Below, piece after piece: positions 34,364 to 45,317 of a stretch of 60,308 nucleotides of DNA. Source of the stretch: an uncultured Phascolarctobacterium sp. (GTDB lineage Bacteria; Bacillota; Negativicutes; Acidaminococcales; Acidaminococcaceae); the NCBI GenBank assembly GCA_947629685.1, contig CANREP010000010.1:1-60308 (forward strand), read 5' to 3'. Each line of letters starts with the position of its first letter. Positions within the stretch are counted from its first letter, which is position 1. The notes beneath the pieces were generated by a model that had not been told where the DNA came from, made no database searches, and saw nothing but the letters and a program-made list of their open reading frames with translations. Both the position numbers and the translations under genes were made by a program.

Positions 34364-36027
34364 TGGATATCAAACAGGTGCTGGCAGAGGCTATTACGGC
34401 AGCTGCGCAGAAAGCCATTGCTCAGGGAGCTATAAAAGCGGGAGAACTGCCGGAGGTGCTTTTGGAGGTGCCGCCGCAAAAAGAGTTTGGCGATTTTGCC
34501 ACCAATTTTGCAATGCAGTCCGCACGCAGCCTGAAATGCAATCCGCGTATGATTGCGCAGGCAGTAACAGATAATCTGGAATGTGCCTATATTGAAAAAA
34601 CAGAAATTGCCGGACCTGGGTTTATAAATTTTTATTTAAAGCAGGACTGGATGTACGATATGCTGGCGCATATCATTGCCGCCGGTGAAAACTACGGCAA
34701 TCTGCAAAATGACTGCCAGGAGAAAATCCAGCTGGAATATGTGAGCGCCAACCCGACCGGTCCGCTGCATGTAGGACATGGACGCGGCGCCGCAGTAGGC
34801 AGCGCTTTGGCAAACCTGATGAAAGCTGCAGGCTATGACGTCACCCGCGAATATTATATCAACGATGCCGGCAATCAGATTAACAATCTGGCTGCTTCCG
34901 TTAACGCCCGTTATCTGGAAGAATTGGGGCAACAGGTAGAATTTCCTGAAAATGGTTATCATGGTTATGATATCGTGGAAACCGCCAAGAGAATAGTGCG
35001 TATTTACGGCGATAAGTTCCTCCATATGGATGAGGCGGAGAGACTGCAGCAGTTCCGCACTATTGCCTTGAAAGAAAAGCTGGCGGCTTTAAAAGAGGAC
35101 TTGGAAGCATTCAATGTTCATTTTGACGTTTGGTTCAGCGAGCAGAGCCTGCATGATGCTGATGCTATCAAAAAAGCCTGCGAGCTGCTCAGAGAACGCG
35201 GCTATATATATGAAAAAGACGGCGCGCTGTGGCTTAAAGCTACCGAGCACGGCGATGACAAAGACCGTGTTGTTATCCGTGATAACGGCATTCCTACCTA
35301 TTTTGCTGCTGATATCGCTTATCATCAGAATAAATTTGCCCGCGGTTTTGACCGTGTAATCAATCTGTGGGGCGCAGACCACCACGGCTATATTGCCAGG
35401 ATGAAAGCCGCCGTAGGCGCTTTAGGCTACCAACCGGAGCAGCTGGAAGTGCTGATCCTGCAGATGGTGAGCCTGTATCGTAACGGCGAACTGGTAAAAA
35501 TGTCCAAGCGTACCGGCCAGAGCGTTACTTTAAATGAGCTGATTGAAGAAGTAGGTACAGATGCTGCCCGTTTCTTCTTTGTAATGCGCTCTATCGACAG
35601 CCAGCTGGATTTTGACCTGACACTGGCTGCGGAAAAATCTAATGAAAATCCTGTTTACTATATCCAATATGCCCATGCGCGTATCTGCAGCATCATGCGT
35701 CAGCTGCAGGAAGCGGGCATCAAGGCTGTGCCTGCAGAGCAGTTGAAGCTAAACGTGCTGACAGAAGCAGGCGAACTGGAACTGATTAAGAAACTTGGCG
35801 AATATCCTGAGCTGATTGCTGCTGCGGCTAAAGAAAGAGCGGTACACCGCGTAGCGCATTATGTACATGAGCTGGCAGGGCTGTTCCATTCTTTCTACAA
35901 TCAATGCCGTATCCTGGGTGTTGACAGCGATGTGCAGCAATCGCGTATTGCGCTGGTTAAGGCAGTTGGCCATGTTATCAGACATGCTCTTGGTATTCTG
36001 GGTGTATCCGCACCTGAGAGAATGTAA
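34363..36027 (+). CDS. argS: Arginyl-tRNA synthetase
   Basis: A 554-residue class I synthetase. The HIGH-type motif is in NPTGPLHVGHGRGAAVG (about residue 126), KMSKR is in LVKMSKRTGQ (about 380), and the C-terminal helical anticodon-binding domain ends the protein. The N-terminal Add-1 domain includes the EVPPQKEFGDFATN segment. It starts with GTG after AAGGAGGAAG and overlaps the DUF1934 stop. The tRNA-Arg it would charge includes the CCU isoacceptor at 10978. Confidence 0.95.
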   Translation: MDIKQVLAEAITAAAQKAIAQGAIKAGELPEVLLEVPPQKEFGDFATNFAMQSARSLKCNPRMIAQAVTDNLECAYIEKTEIAGPGFINFYLKQDWMYDMLAHIIAAGENYGNLQNDCQEKIQLEYVSANPTGPLHVGHGRGAAVGSALANLMKAAGYDVTREYYINDAGNQINNLAASVNARYLEELGQQVEFPENGYHGYDIVETAKRIVRIYGDKFLHMDEAERLQQFRTIALKEKLAALKEDLEAFNVHFDVWFSEQSLHDADAIKKACELLRERGYIYEKDGALWLKATEHGDDKDRVVIRDNGIPTYFAADIAYHQNKFARGFDRVINLWGADHHGYIARMKAAVGALGYQPEQLEVLILQMVSLYRNGELVKMSKRTGQSVTLNELIEEVGTDAARFFFVMRSIDSQLDFDLTLAAEKSNENPVYYIQYAHARICSIMRQLQEAGIKAVPAEQLKLNVLTEAGELELIKKLGEYPELIAAAAKERAVHRVAHYVHELAGLFHSFYNQCRILGVDSDVQQSRIALVKAVGHVIRHALGILGVSAPERM

Positions 36028-36044
36028 TAATCATTTGATTCTGA

Positions 36045-37688
<1,644 letters not shown>

Positions 37689-37703
37689 AAGTAGTTTGAT
37701 GAC

Positions 37704-37740
37704 AAAGCAGGCTGCCCTGATGCAGTCTGCTTTTATTTTT
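37704..37740 (+). terminator. Terminator after pyrG
   Basis: AAAGCAGGCTGC (37704-37715) pairs with GCAGTCTGCTTT (37722-37733, one G-U) followed by a T-rich tail. Confidence 0.85.
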
Positions 37741-37766
37741 TCTGAATACTGAAGACGAGGCAGACA

Positions 37767-38699
37767 ATGCTGAAAAAATTTTTTGTAAGCGCCGTATTGC
37801 TCCTGGCCGTACTGAGCTTCGTAGTATCCTTATTAAAAGGCAATAACAATGATGAAGTGGTGACCGTACACGACAGAGTGGCGGTGATAGATATTGAAGG
37901 AACGATTATGAGCGGTTCGGCAGAAGATAACATCTTCGGACAGGCCTCCGGCGTTACCAGCGGCAGCATTATGAAGCAGATCAGAGAGGCTGCTGCTGAC
38001 GACAGCGTCAAAGCGCTTGTGCTGCGAATCAATTCCGGCGGAGGCAGCGCTACTGCAGCCGAAGAAATCGGCCGTGAGCTGCGCCGTTTCAAAGAAGAAA
38101 CCAAGAAGCCGGTAGTGGCCGCTATGGGCGATATGGGCGCATCTGCTGCTTACTGGATTGCAGCCTGCAGCAGCGATAAGATTTATGCCAACGCTACGAC
38201 GCTGACTGGCAGTATCGGCGTGTATATGCCCTATATGAATACGGAGGAACTGTTCAAAAAAATCGGTATTACCAGTGAGAAGATTAAAAGCGGTCCGTAT
38301 AAAGATATTTTGAGCAGCGACAGACCGATGACGGCAGAGGAAAAACTGATCCTGCAGAATATCGTCAATGAAATTTACGAGAATTTTATTGCTACTGTGG
38401 CTGCAGGCAGGCAGATGGATGCCGCTAAGGTCAGAGAACTGGCTGACGGCCGTGTTTATACTGGACTGCAGGCTAAGAATGTGGGCCTGGTAGATGAAAT
38501 AGGCAACTATTATGACGCACTGGCAGAAGCTGGTAAGCTGGCGGGCATCCAGGGGATACCGCCGGTTAAGGAAAAAACAAGGCCGCAGCCCTGGGAATTG
38601 TTTTTATCTGCTGAAATCGCCAACAGTATCAAGGGGCAGCTGCTGCAGCAGCTGACGGATGCTGCGCAGCAGGGAGCATCACCGAGAGCAGAGAGGTGA
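37767..38699 (+). CDS. sppA: Signal peptide peptidase SppA
   Basis: A 310-residue membrane-anchored protease of the short (Gram-positive type) SppA family that degrades leftover signal peptides. One N-terminal membrane helix (about 4-24) precedes the ClpP-like domain. The nucleophile is Ser126 in GDMGASAAYW and the general base Lys179 in SGPYKDI; their spacing (53) is close to that in B. subtilis SppA. Followed after six bases by a small membrane protein that may be in the same transcript. Confidence 0.92.
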   Translation: MLKKFFVSAVLLLAVLSFVVSLLKGNNNDEVVTVHDRVAVIDIEGTIMSGSAEDNIFGQASGVTSGSIMKQIREAAADDSVKALVLRINSGGGSATAAEEIGRELRRFKEETKKPVVAAMGDMGASAAYWIAACSSDKIYANATTLTGSIGVYMPYMNTEELFKKIGITSEKIKSGPYKDILSSDRPMTAEEKLILQNIVNEIYENFIATVAAGRQMDAAKVRELADGRVYTGLQAKNVGLVDEIGNYYDALAEAGKLAGIQGIPPVKEKTRPQPWELFLSAEIANSIKGQLLQQLTDAAQQGASPRAER

Positions 38700-38705
38700 T
38701 AGCTG

Positions 38706-39272
38706 ATGAGGAGAAAGACCTTCGATGTGCTTTTTGATACCAAGGCTGGCATGACGCTATTGGTTAAAAGGCCATGCTTATGGCGCAGCGGCTGGTATTT
38801 TACCATGAGCACCGGCTTTTTTGCCGGGGTGGTTACTAATGTCTGGCTGTTAGAACAGCCGCTGGAAGTACGCTTTGCCATCATTATCGCCAGCGTGATG
38901 ATTTTAGGTACGGCGTTGACGCTGTACGGTTTCTTGCTGCATGGCATCTTAGAAACCTTTGGGGCGGTTTCTGGCGATCCGAAAGGGCTGATTTGTCTTT
39001 TGGGCTATACGGCTTTGCCATTCCTGCTGCTGACGCCGGTATCCTTGCTGGCGGGAAAGCTGGGACTGGCCGGACTGGCGCTGCTGGCTGTCCTGATAGT
39101 CATAGGCTTCTGCTGGATGCTGTACCTTTTGATGCGGTCGCTGGAAGTGGTATATCTGATCGATTTTAAACGGTCGGCTGTTACGGTGCTGTTCAGCCTG
39201 TTGCTTTTGTATATCGTTTTCGTTTGGCCGCTGCAGATTGTGGGCAGCCTGGTAATGAGATTTTTAGCATAG
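38706..39272 (+). CDS. YIP1-like multi-pass membrane protein
   Basis: A 188-residue protein with about five membrane helices and a short charged N-terminus (RRKTFDVLFDTKAGMTLLVKRP). The layout and the LLGYTALPFLLLTPVSLL stretch suggest the YIP1/Yip1-domain family, whose bacterial role is unknown. It is probably co-transcribed with sppA. The assignment is based on helix pattern and a few residues only. Confidence 0.6.
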   Translation: MRRKTFDVLFDTKAGMTLLVKRPCLWRSGWYFTMSTGFFAGVVTNVWLLEQPLEVRFAIIIASVMILGTALTLYGFLLHGILETFGAVSGDPKGLICLLGYTALPFLLLTPVSLLAGKLGLAGLALLAVLIVIGFCWMLYLLMRSLEVVYLIDFKRSAVTVLFSLLLLYIVFVWPLQIVGSLVMRFLA

Positions 39273-39281
39273 TTTTTACAG

Positions 39282-39310
39282 TTGCGTAAATATGCTGAAA
39301 GTGTCATAAT
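39282..39310 (+). promoter_or_regulatory. Promoter of glpX
   Basis: TTGCGT (39282-39287), 17 bases and CATAAT (39305-39310). Confidence 0.65.
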
Positions 39311-39352
39311 AAAAAGAGATGTCTGAATTTTTCACAAGGAGTGATGTAAATA

Positions 39353-40315
39353 ATGAACAGAGAACTTTCCATGGAGTTTGTACGCGTTACTGAAGCAGCA
39401 GCTATCGCCTGCGGCCGCAGCGTAGGCAGAGGCGATAAGAACGGCGCTGACCAGCTGGCTGTAGATGCCATGCGTAAGATGTTTGATACTGTAAATATCA
39501 GTGGTACGGTGGTTATCGGCGAAGGCGAGATGGACGAAGCGCCGATGCTGTATATCGGCGAAGAAGTAGGCGCTGGCGGACCTGCCGTCGATATTGCAGT
39601 AGACCCTGTTGAAGGTACTAACCTGGTGGCTAAAGGACAGCCGGGCGCCATCGCAGTTATCGCTATCGCTCCCAGAGGCTGCCTGCTGCATGCGCCCGAT
39701 ATGTATATGGATAAGATTGCAGTAGGACCGCGTGCCAAAGGCTGCATCGATATCAATGCTCCTGTTAAGGAAAATCTGCAGCGCGTTGCCAGAGCACTGG
39801 ACCGTGAAGTTTCCGATCTGAATGTAGTTCTGTTGGATCGTGAACGTCATTACGGCATTATGGATGAAATCCGCAGCGCCGGCGCCCGTATCCAGCTGAT
39901 TACCGACGGTGACGTAAACCCCATTGTCAATGCAGGTATCGAAGGTACCGGCGTGCACATGTATATCGGCCGCGGCGGCGCTCCTGAAGGCGTGTTGGCA
40001 GCTGTAGCTATTAAATGCCTGGGCGGCGATATGCAGGCTAAACTGTGCCCGGAAGATGAAGCGCAGGCAAAACGTTGTCTCGAAATGGGCATTGCCGACT
40101 GCAACAAAGTCCTTACTTTGGATGACCTGGTAAAAGGCGACGACTGCATGTTTACTGCAACCGCCATTACCAACTGCAATATGCTTACCGGTCTGCGTTA
40201 TTTCGGCGGCGGTGTACGCACCCATACTATCTCTACCAGATATAAAACAGGTACTGTAAGATTTGTTGATGCTATCCACAGCTTTGACCGGAAAGATTTT
40301 GCAGTGAAACTGTAA
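39353..40315 (+). CDS. glpX: Class II fructose-1,6-bisphosphatase
   Basis: A 320-residue Mn2+-dependent gluconeogenic phosphatase. Metal-binding motifs are present in order: GEGEMDEAPML (about residue 57-67), VDPVEGTNLVAKG (about 83-95) and the later GRGGAPEGVLAA (about 203). A single gene with its own promoter and terminator. It would support hexose synthesis when growing on organic or amino acids, in line with the dicarboxylate and proline carriers here. Confidence 0.95.
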   Translation: MNRELSMEFVRVTEAAAIACGRSVGRGDKNGADQLAVDAMRKMFDTVNISGTVVIGEGEMDEAPMLYIGEEVGAGGPAVDIAVDPVEGTNLVAKGQPGAIAVIAIAPRGCLLHAPDMYMDKIAVGPRAKGCIDINAPVKENLQRVARALDREVSDLNVVLLDRERHYGIMDEIRSAGARIQLITDGDVNPIVNAGIEGTGVHMYIGRGGAPEGVLAAVAIKCLGGDMQAKLCPEDEAQAKRCLEMGIADCNKVLTLDDLVKGDDCMFTATAITNCNMLTGLRYFGGGVRTHTISTRYKTGTVRFVDAIHSFDRKDFAVKL

Positions 40316-40327
40316 AATTAAGGCGAC

Positions 40328-40362
40328 AAGGGTTTTAGCTTTCTGCTAAAACCCTTTTTTAG
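40328..40362 (+). terminator. Terminator after glpX
   Basis: AAGGGTTTTAGC (40328-40339) and GCTAAAACCCTT (40345-40356) form a 12-bp stem followed by a T-run. Confidence 0.9.
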
Positions 40363-40392
40363 ATATTAAGTGATGGAAGTCTGGATATCCTT

Positions 40393-43300
40393 ATGAAAAA
40401 TATTTTGACAGATAAGCTGTCCTTGCTCAAAGAGGTGCAGCAGGCTGCGGCTTATCGTAAACAACAGCAGGCGTGTATTTTAACCGGGTTGTCTGGCAGC
40501 AACAAGTCGGTCTTTTTGTCTGCCCTGGATAAGGCGTGCGGAGGCAGCGGCAGTCTGGCGCTGTTTGTAGCTACCCGTGAGGAAATGCGCGCGTATAGGC
40601 GGGAGCTGAACTATCTTTATCCTGACCTGCCCATGCAGGAACTATATCCTGTGGATCTGCCGCGGGTACAGGCAGACACCCAGAGCTTGGAACTGCAGGC
40701 TGGGCGCACAGCAGCGCTGCGGTTTTTAAAAGGCGAGGAAAAGGGCGTGGTGTTCATTACTGCTGAAGCATGGCAGCAGAAGCAGTTTTCCCCCATCAGT
40801 ATCGACGATCAGCAGATCTTATTGCAGACTGGCGAGACCTGTGAGCAGCAGGAGCTGGTAAAAAAACTGATAGAGTACGGTTATGAGCGTACAGACCAGG
40901 TTGATGCGCTGGGGCAGTTCTGCCTGCGCGGCGATATTATGGATATTTACCCTATCAACAGCAGCAGGCCCGTAAGGATTGAATGGTTTGACAACGAGAT
41001 AGACGCTGTACGCAGTTTTGAGCTGGAAACTCAGCGCAGCCTGCAGAGTTTCAGCGAAGTAAAGATAGTGCCGCTGAAAATCAGTGAGGCAGCTGACTGT
41101 ACGGCGTCGGTGTTTGACTACTGCGGTCAAGATACCCTTATTGTAATTGATGAGCCGGTAAAAATTTTCGCTATGCTGGAAAAACTGGATAAGGAAAACA
41201 AAAATTATGCAGCAGAGCTTTTTGACTGCGGCCAGCTGATGCGGCAGTGCGGTGAATATCCTGCTGTCCTGGTTTCCGCCCTGGCGCACAGTTATTTGAA
41301 GGAGCTGCCTTCGGTAAACATACCTGTACGAGGTGTTGCTCCTTATAATAAGAATATCGCCTTACTGCAGGAAGACCTGCGCAGCTGGCTGAAGGAAGGA
41401 ATTACGCCTGTGCTGATGCTCAGCAGCAGTATTAAAGCGCGCGGCTTTGCCGATAATCTCGGCAACTATGGCTTGAAAGCAGCTTATGCGGAAACTGCCT
41501 TGCAGCAAGGCTGCATCAATGTGATGTTTGGCGAGCTTGACCATGGTTTCCGTTTTTGGGACGAAGACTGGCTGCTGCTTACGGAAAGCGATATTTTCGG
41601 GATGCAGAAACGTAAGCGGCTGCACAGCAGGAATCAAGGCAAGCAGCTGGAGTATTTTTCCGACATCAAAGCCGGGGATTATGTTGTCCATAAGGTGCAT
41701 GGTATCGGACGTTATATCGGCGTAGAAAATGTCGCCGTAGACGGCGTGCACCGTGATTACCTGCTGCTGGCTTATGCCGGAGACGATAAACTGTATGTGC
41801 CGGTAGACCAGGTAGGTATGCTGCATAAATATGTGGGTAATGAAGGCGCAGTACCAAGACTTTCCAAGATGGGCGGCGCAGACTGGAAACGTACTACGGC
41901 TAAGGCCGCTAAGGCGATTACAGAACTGGCTGAGGAGCTTTTACGGCTGTATGCTCAGCGGCAAGTGATGCCGGGTCACGCTTTTGCGCCTGATACTCAG
42001 TGGCAGAAAGAATTTGAGGACAAGTTTCCCTATGAGGAAACGCCTGATCAGCTGCGGGCGATTAAAGAAATCAAGGCTGATATGGAAAAACCGCAGCCTA
42101 TGGAACGGCTGCTCTGCGGCGACGTAGGTTATGGTAAGACGGAAGTGGCTATCAGGGCAGCTTTTAAAGCCGTTATGGACGGTAAGCAGGTTGCAGTCAT
42201 GGTGCCGACTACCGTACTTGCCCAGCAGCATTATCTGACTTTTGCAGAACGTATGAACGGTTTTGGCGTCAATGTAGCCATGCTTAACCGTTTCTGTACA
42301 GCGAAGGAGCAGAAAGAGATTATTGCGCGTCTGGAAGAAGGACGTGTAGATATCCTGATCGGCACGCACCGTTTACTGCAGCAGGATATCGTTTTCCGGG
42401 ATTTGGGTCTGCTGATTATTGACGAGGAACAACGCTTCGGAGTTGCCCAAAAAGAAAAAATCAAGAAATGGCGTACCGGCATCGATGTGCTGACGCTGTC
42501 GGCAACGCCCATACCGCGTACTTTGCATATGGCGCTGGTTAGCAGCCGTGATATGAGCGTTATTGAATCCCCGCCGGAAGACAGGCTGCCGGTGGAAACC
42601 TTTGTGGCCGAATATAACGACGGGATGATTAAAGAAGCGCTGGAGCGCGAGCTGCGCCGCGGCGGGCGGATATATTATATTCATAACAGGGTCAGCGGGC
42701 TGGAGACGATAGCAGGCAAGCTGCGCAAACTTGTTCCCGGCATCAGCATCAAGATTGCTCACGGCCAGATGAATGAGGATGCATTGGAAGACGCCATGGT
42801 GGCTTTTTACGAAGGTACCTGCGATGTGCTGCTCTGTACTACTATTGTGGAGAACGGGCTGGATGTGCCGCTGGCTAATACGATCATTATCGACGGCGCG
42901 GAAAACTTCGGTCTGTCGCAGCTGTATCAGATGCGCGGCCGTGTAGGGCGCAGCAGCCGTCTGGCTTATGCGTATTTTGTTTATAAGCCTAATAAGGCGC
43001 TGAGCGAGGTAGCAGAAAAAAGACTGCAGGCCATCCGTGACTTTACCGAGCTGGGAGCGGGCTTTAAAATAGCTATGCGCGACTTGGAAATACGCGGAGC
43101 CGGCAACCTGCTGGGACCTCAGCAGCACGGACATATAACAGGTATAGGTTTTGCAGCGTACTGCGAGATGCTGGAGCAGACTATCAACCGGCTGAAAAAC
43201 GGTACGGCTCAGGCTGTTTACGAGCCGGAGCCGGTACTGGAGATAGAAGTGGAAGCATATATTCCTGACGGTTATATTGCTGACCCGCGTTATAAAATGG

Positions 43301-43677
43301 AACTGTACCGGCGTTTTGCAGAGATGCGTTATCATGAACGCGATGATTTATTGGACGAGATTATCGACCGTTTCGGCAATCCGCCGCCGGAGGTGGAAGC
43401 GCTGTGGCGCATTGCTTCTTTACGTGGACTGTGCCGTCTGATCAAGATCCGCGGTATCAGCGTGCGGCCAAGCGAACTGCGTATTACTTTCGGAGAACAT
43501 GCAGCGGTCGCTACCGAAGCTGTGCTTAACCTGCTGAAAGAATATAAAGGACGGATGACCTTTAAAAACGGCAAGGAGCCGCAGCTGATTTTTAAGACTA
43601 CGGGAACTTCCATTCAGCCGTTGGATTGGCTGGAAAAGCGTCTGCCGCAGCTGGTGGGAGCGGCAGAAAAACAGTAG
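40393..43677 (+). CDS. mfd: Transcription-repair coupling factor Mfd
   Basis: A 1094-residue ATP-dependent translocase that removes stalled RNA polymerase at DNA lesions and recruits UvrA. The N-terminal UvrB-homology part has a degenerate P-loop-like LTGLSGSNKS (about 28). The RNA-polymerase-interacting domain begins near residue 425 with DYVVHKVHGIGRYIG. The helicase core has Walker A GDVGYGKTE (about 576), the DEEQRFG motif (about 677), SATPIPRT and the QMRGRVGRS motif VI (about 850). The C-terminal UvrA-masking domain follows. It starts the conserved mfd-to-lysS block. Confidence 0.97.
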   Translation: MKNILTDKLSLLKEVQQAAAYRKQQQACILTGLSGSNKSVFLSALDKACGGSGSLALFVATREEMRAYRRELNYLYPDLPMQELYPVDLPRVQADTQSLELQAGRTAALRFLKGEEKGVVFITAEAWQQKQFSPISIDDQQILLQTGETCEQQELVKKLIEYGYERTDQVDALGQFCLRGDIMDIYPINSSRPVRIEWFDNEIDAVRSFELETQRSLQSFSEVKIVPLKISEAADCTASVFDYCGQDTLIVIDEPVKIFAMLEKLDKENKNYAAELFDCGQLMRQCGEYPAVLVSALAHSYLKELPSVNIPVRGVAPYNKNIALLQEDLRSWLKEGITPVLMLSSSIKARGFADNLGNYGLKAAYAETALQQGCINVMFGELDHGFRFWDEDWLLLTESDIFGMQKRKRLHSRNQGKQLEYFSDIKAGDYVVHKVHGIGRYIGVENVAVDGVHRDYLLLAYAGDDKLYVPVDQVGMLHKYVGNEGAVPRLSKMGGADWKRTTAKAAKAITELAEELLRLYAQRQVMPGHAFAPDTQWQKEFEDKFPYEETPDQLRAIKEIKADMEKPQPMERLLCGDVGYGKTEVAIRAAFKAVMDGKQVAVMVPTTVLAQQHYLTFAERMNGFGVNVAMLNRFCTAKEQKEIIARLEEGRVDILIGTHRLLQQDIVFRDLGLLIIDEEQRFGVAQKEKIKKWRTGIDVLTLSATPIPRTLHMALVSSRDMSVIESPPEDRLPVETFVAEYNDGMIKEALERELRRGGRIYYIHNRVSGLETIAGKLRKLVPGISIKIAHGQMNEDALEDAMVAFYEGTCDVLLCTTIVENGLDVPLANTIIIDGAENFGLSQLYQMRGRVGRSSRLAYAYFVYKPNKALSEVAEKRLQAIRDFTELGAGFKIAMRDLEIRGAGNLLGPQQHGHITGIGFAAYCEMLEQTINRLKNGTAQAVYEPEPVLEIEVEAYIPDGYIADPRYKMELYRRFAEMRYHERDDLLDEIIDRFGNPPPEVEALWRIASLRGLCRLIKIRGISVRPSELRITFGEHAAVATEAVLNLLKEYKGRMTFKNGKEPQLIFKTTGTSIQPLDWLEKRLPQLVGAAEKQ

Positions 43678-43738
43678 TCAGAATAAGAAAATTTTTTTAT
43701 AATTATAAGATAACAGATTATGCAGAAAGGAATTCATC

Positions 43739-45298
43739 ATGAGCAGCGATAAATTTTTACGGGGTGCGGCTATCCTGACGCTGGCCGGATTGACGGTCAA
43801 AGTAATAGGCTCATTCAACCGTATTCTGCTTTCCCGTCTGCTGGGAGGCGAGGGAATCGGCCTTTATCAGATGGCTTATCCTGTCTATCTGCTGCTGCTG
43901 GCTGTTTCGTCGGCAGGAATTCCTATCGCAATTTCCATCATTGTTGCAGAAAAAGTAGCCCGCAACGATTATTATAATGTGCGGCGTGTCTTTAAAATCT
44001 CGCTGGCACTGATGGCTGTTACCGGGCTTGTGTTTGCCGTCTCGCTATTTGTCGCTGCAGGGTGGCTGATTGAAAATAATATTATCAGTGACCCGCGGGC
44101 CTATTATGGACTGGTAGCGCTGACGCCGGCCGTGTTCTTTTCTACAATCCTGGCCTGTTTCCGGGGCTTTTTCCAAGGGCACCAGCTGATGACGCCGCCG
44201 GCGGTGTCGCAGATTCTTGAACAGCTGATCCGCGTGATGACCATGGTGCTTTTGGCTTACTGGCTGCTGCCTTACGGGTTGGAATACGCTGCTGCCGGGG
44301 CAGCTTTCGGCGCAGTGCCGGGCGGTATTACAGGCTTGATCGTACTGAGCTTTTTTTATTGCAAATACAAAAAACGTTGGCAGTCGGGACAGCTGCAGAC
44401 TGCAGCTGTGCAGGACAGCGCTGCCACTATCGTCAAAAGACTGGTGCTGCTGGCTTTGCCAGTGTCCTGCGCTAATATCATGGTGCCCATAAGCAGCAGT
44501 ATCGATATGCTGCTTGTACCCAACAGGCTGGTAGCCAGCGGTTTTGCTGTGGATGAGGCTACGACGCTGTTTGGTTATCTGGCCGGGATGGCGCAGCCAC
44601 TGCTGATGATGGCTACTATCCCGACCATGTCGCTGGCTGCCAGCCTGGTTCCTGCCATATCGGAAGCAAATATACTGCAGGATCGCAGCGGTATCGAGAA
44701 AAAGGCGTCTACTGCTATGAAACTGTGCTGTTTGCTGACCGTACCTGCGGCAGTGGGGATGAGCGTCTTGGCAGAGCCGATTTCACTGCTTTTATATGGA
44801 ACTTCTAAGGCCGCCACGGCCATTATGCATTCCGGGCCTGCCATCTGGTTTTTGGGTATGCACCAGATTACTACGGGTATGCTGCAGGGAATCGGCATTA
44901 TCAACGTACCGATGCTGAATATGCTGTGCGGTATCATTGCCAAGGTTGCCGCTGTCTGGCTGTTAACGGATGCGGCACATAATATTGCCGGCGCCGCCTG
45001 GGCGACCAATATCAACTTTGCTTTGGCTACGGCTTTGAATGTCTGGGTACTGCGTAAACATAAGATATACTTTTCCTGGCTGACGGTAGCGAAAATTATT
45101 GGGGCAGCGCTGCTGATGGGAGCGGCAGTGCATTATCTGCATCCGCTGCTGGCAGGTATACTGCCTGTAAAAGCGCTGGCTGCCATAGTATCCATTGGGG
45201 CTGCGGCGGTAATATATGTTTTGCTGCTGCCGCTGCTGGGGATTACTGATAAAGAGGAGCTGCGGGAGATGCCGCTGCTCAGAAAATTTTTCAAATAG
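43739..45298 (+). CDS. SpoVB/MurJ-like lipid-linked precursor flippase
   Basis: A 519-residue protein with about 14 membrane helices of the MOP superfamily (polysaccharide biosynthesis/SpoVB type). It opens with RGAAILTLAGLTVKVIGSFNRILLSRLLGGEGIGLYQ, typical of YabM/SpoVB proteins that flip lipid II or related undecaprenyl-linked sugars. Position between mfd and mazG matches B. subtilis yabM. A role in vegetative envelope synthesis is more likely here than in sporulation, because neighbouring sporulation genes are absent. Confidence 0.85.
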   Translation: MSSDKFLRGAAILTLAGLTVKVIGSFNRILLSRLLGGEGIGLYQMAYPVYLLLLAVSSAGIPIAISIIVAEKVARNDYYNVRRVFKISLALMAVTGLVFAVSLFVAAGWLIENNIISDPRAYYGLVALTPAVFFSTILACFRGFFQGHQLMTPPAVSQILEQLIRVMTMVLLAYWLLPYGLEYAAAGAAFGAVPGGITGLIVLSFFYCKYKKRWQSGQLQTAAVQDSAATIVKRLVLLALPVSCANIMVPISSSIDMLLVPNRLVASGFAVDEATTLFGYLAGMAQPLLMMATIPTMSLAASLVPAISEANILQDRSGIEKKASTAMKLCCLLTVPAAVGMSVLAEPISLLLYGTSKAATAIMHSGPAIWFLGMHQITTGMLQGIGIINVPMLNMLCGIIAKVAAVWLLTDAAHNIAGAAWATNINFALATALNVWVLRKHKIYFSWLTVAKIIGAALLMGAAVHYLHPLLAGILPVKALAAIVSIGAAAVIYVLLLPLLGITDKEELREMPLLRKFFK

Positions 45299-45317
45299 AG
45301 GAAAGAGGGCGCATACA

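Noticed and set aside
39332-40279. 315-codon open frame opposite glpX
   Set aside because: Shadow of the GlpX gene; no start signals and an unlikely composition.
42373-43335. 320-codon open frame opposite mfd
   Set aside because: Shadow of the Mfd helicase core.
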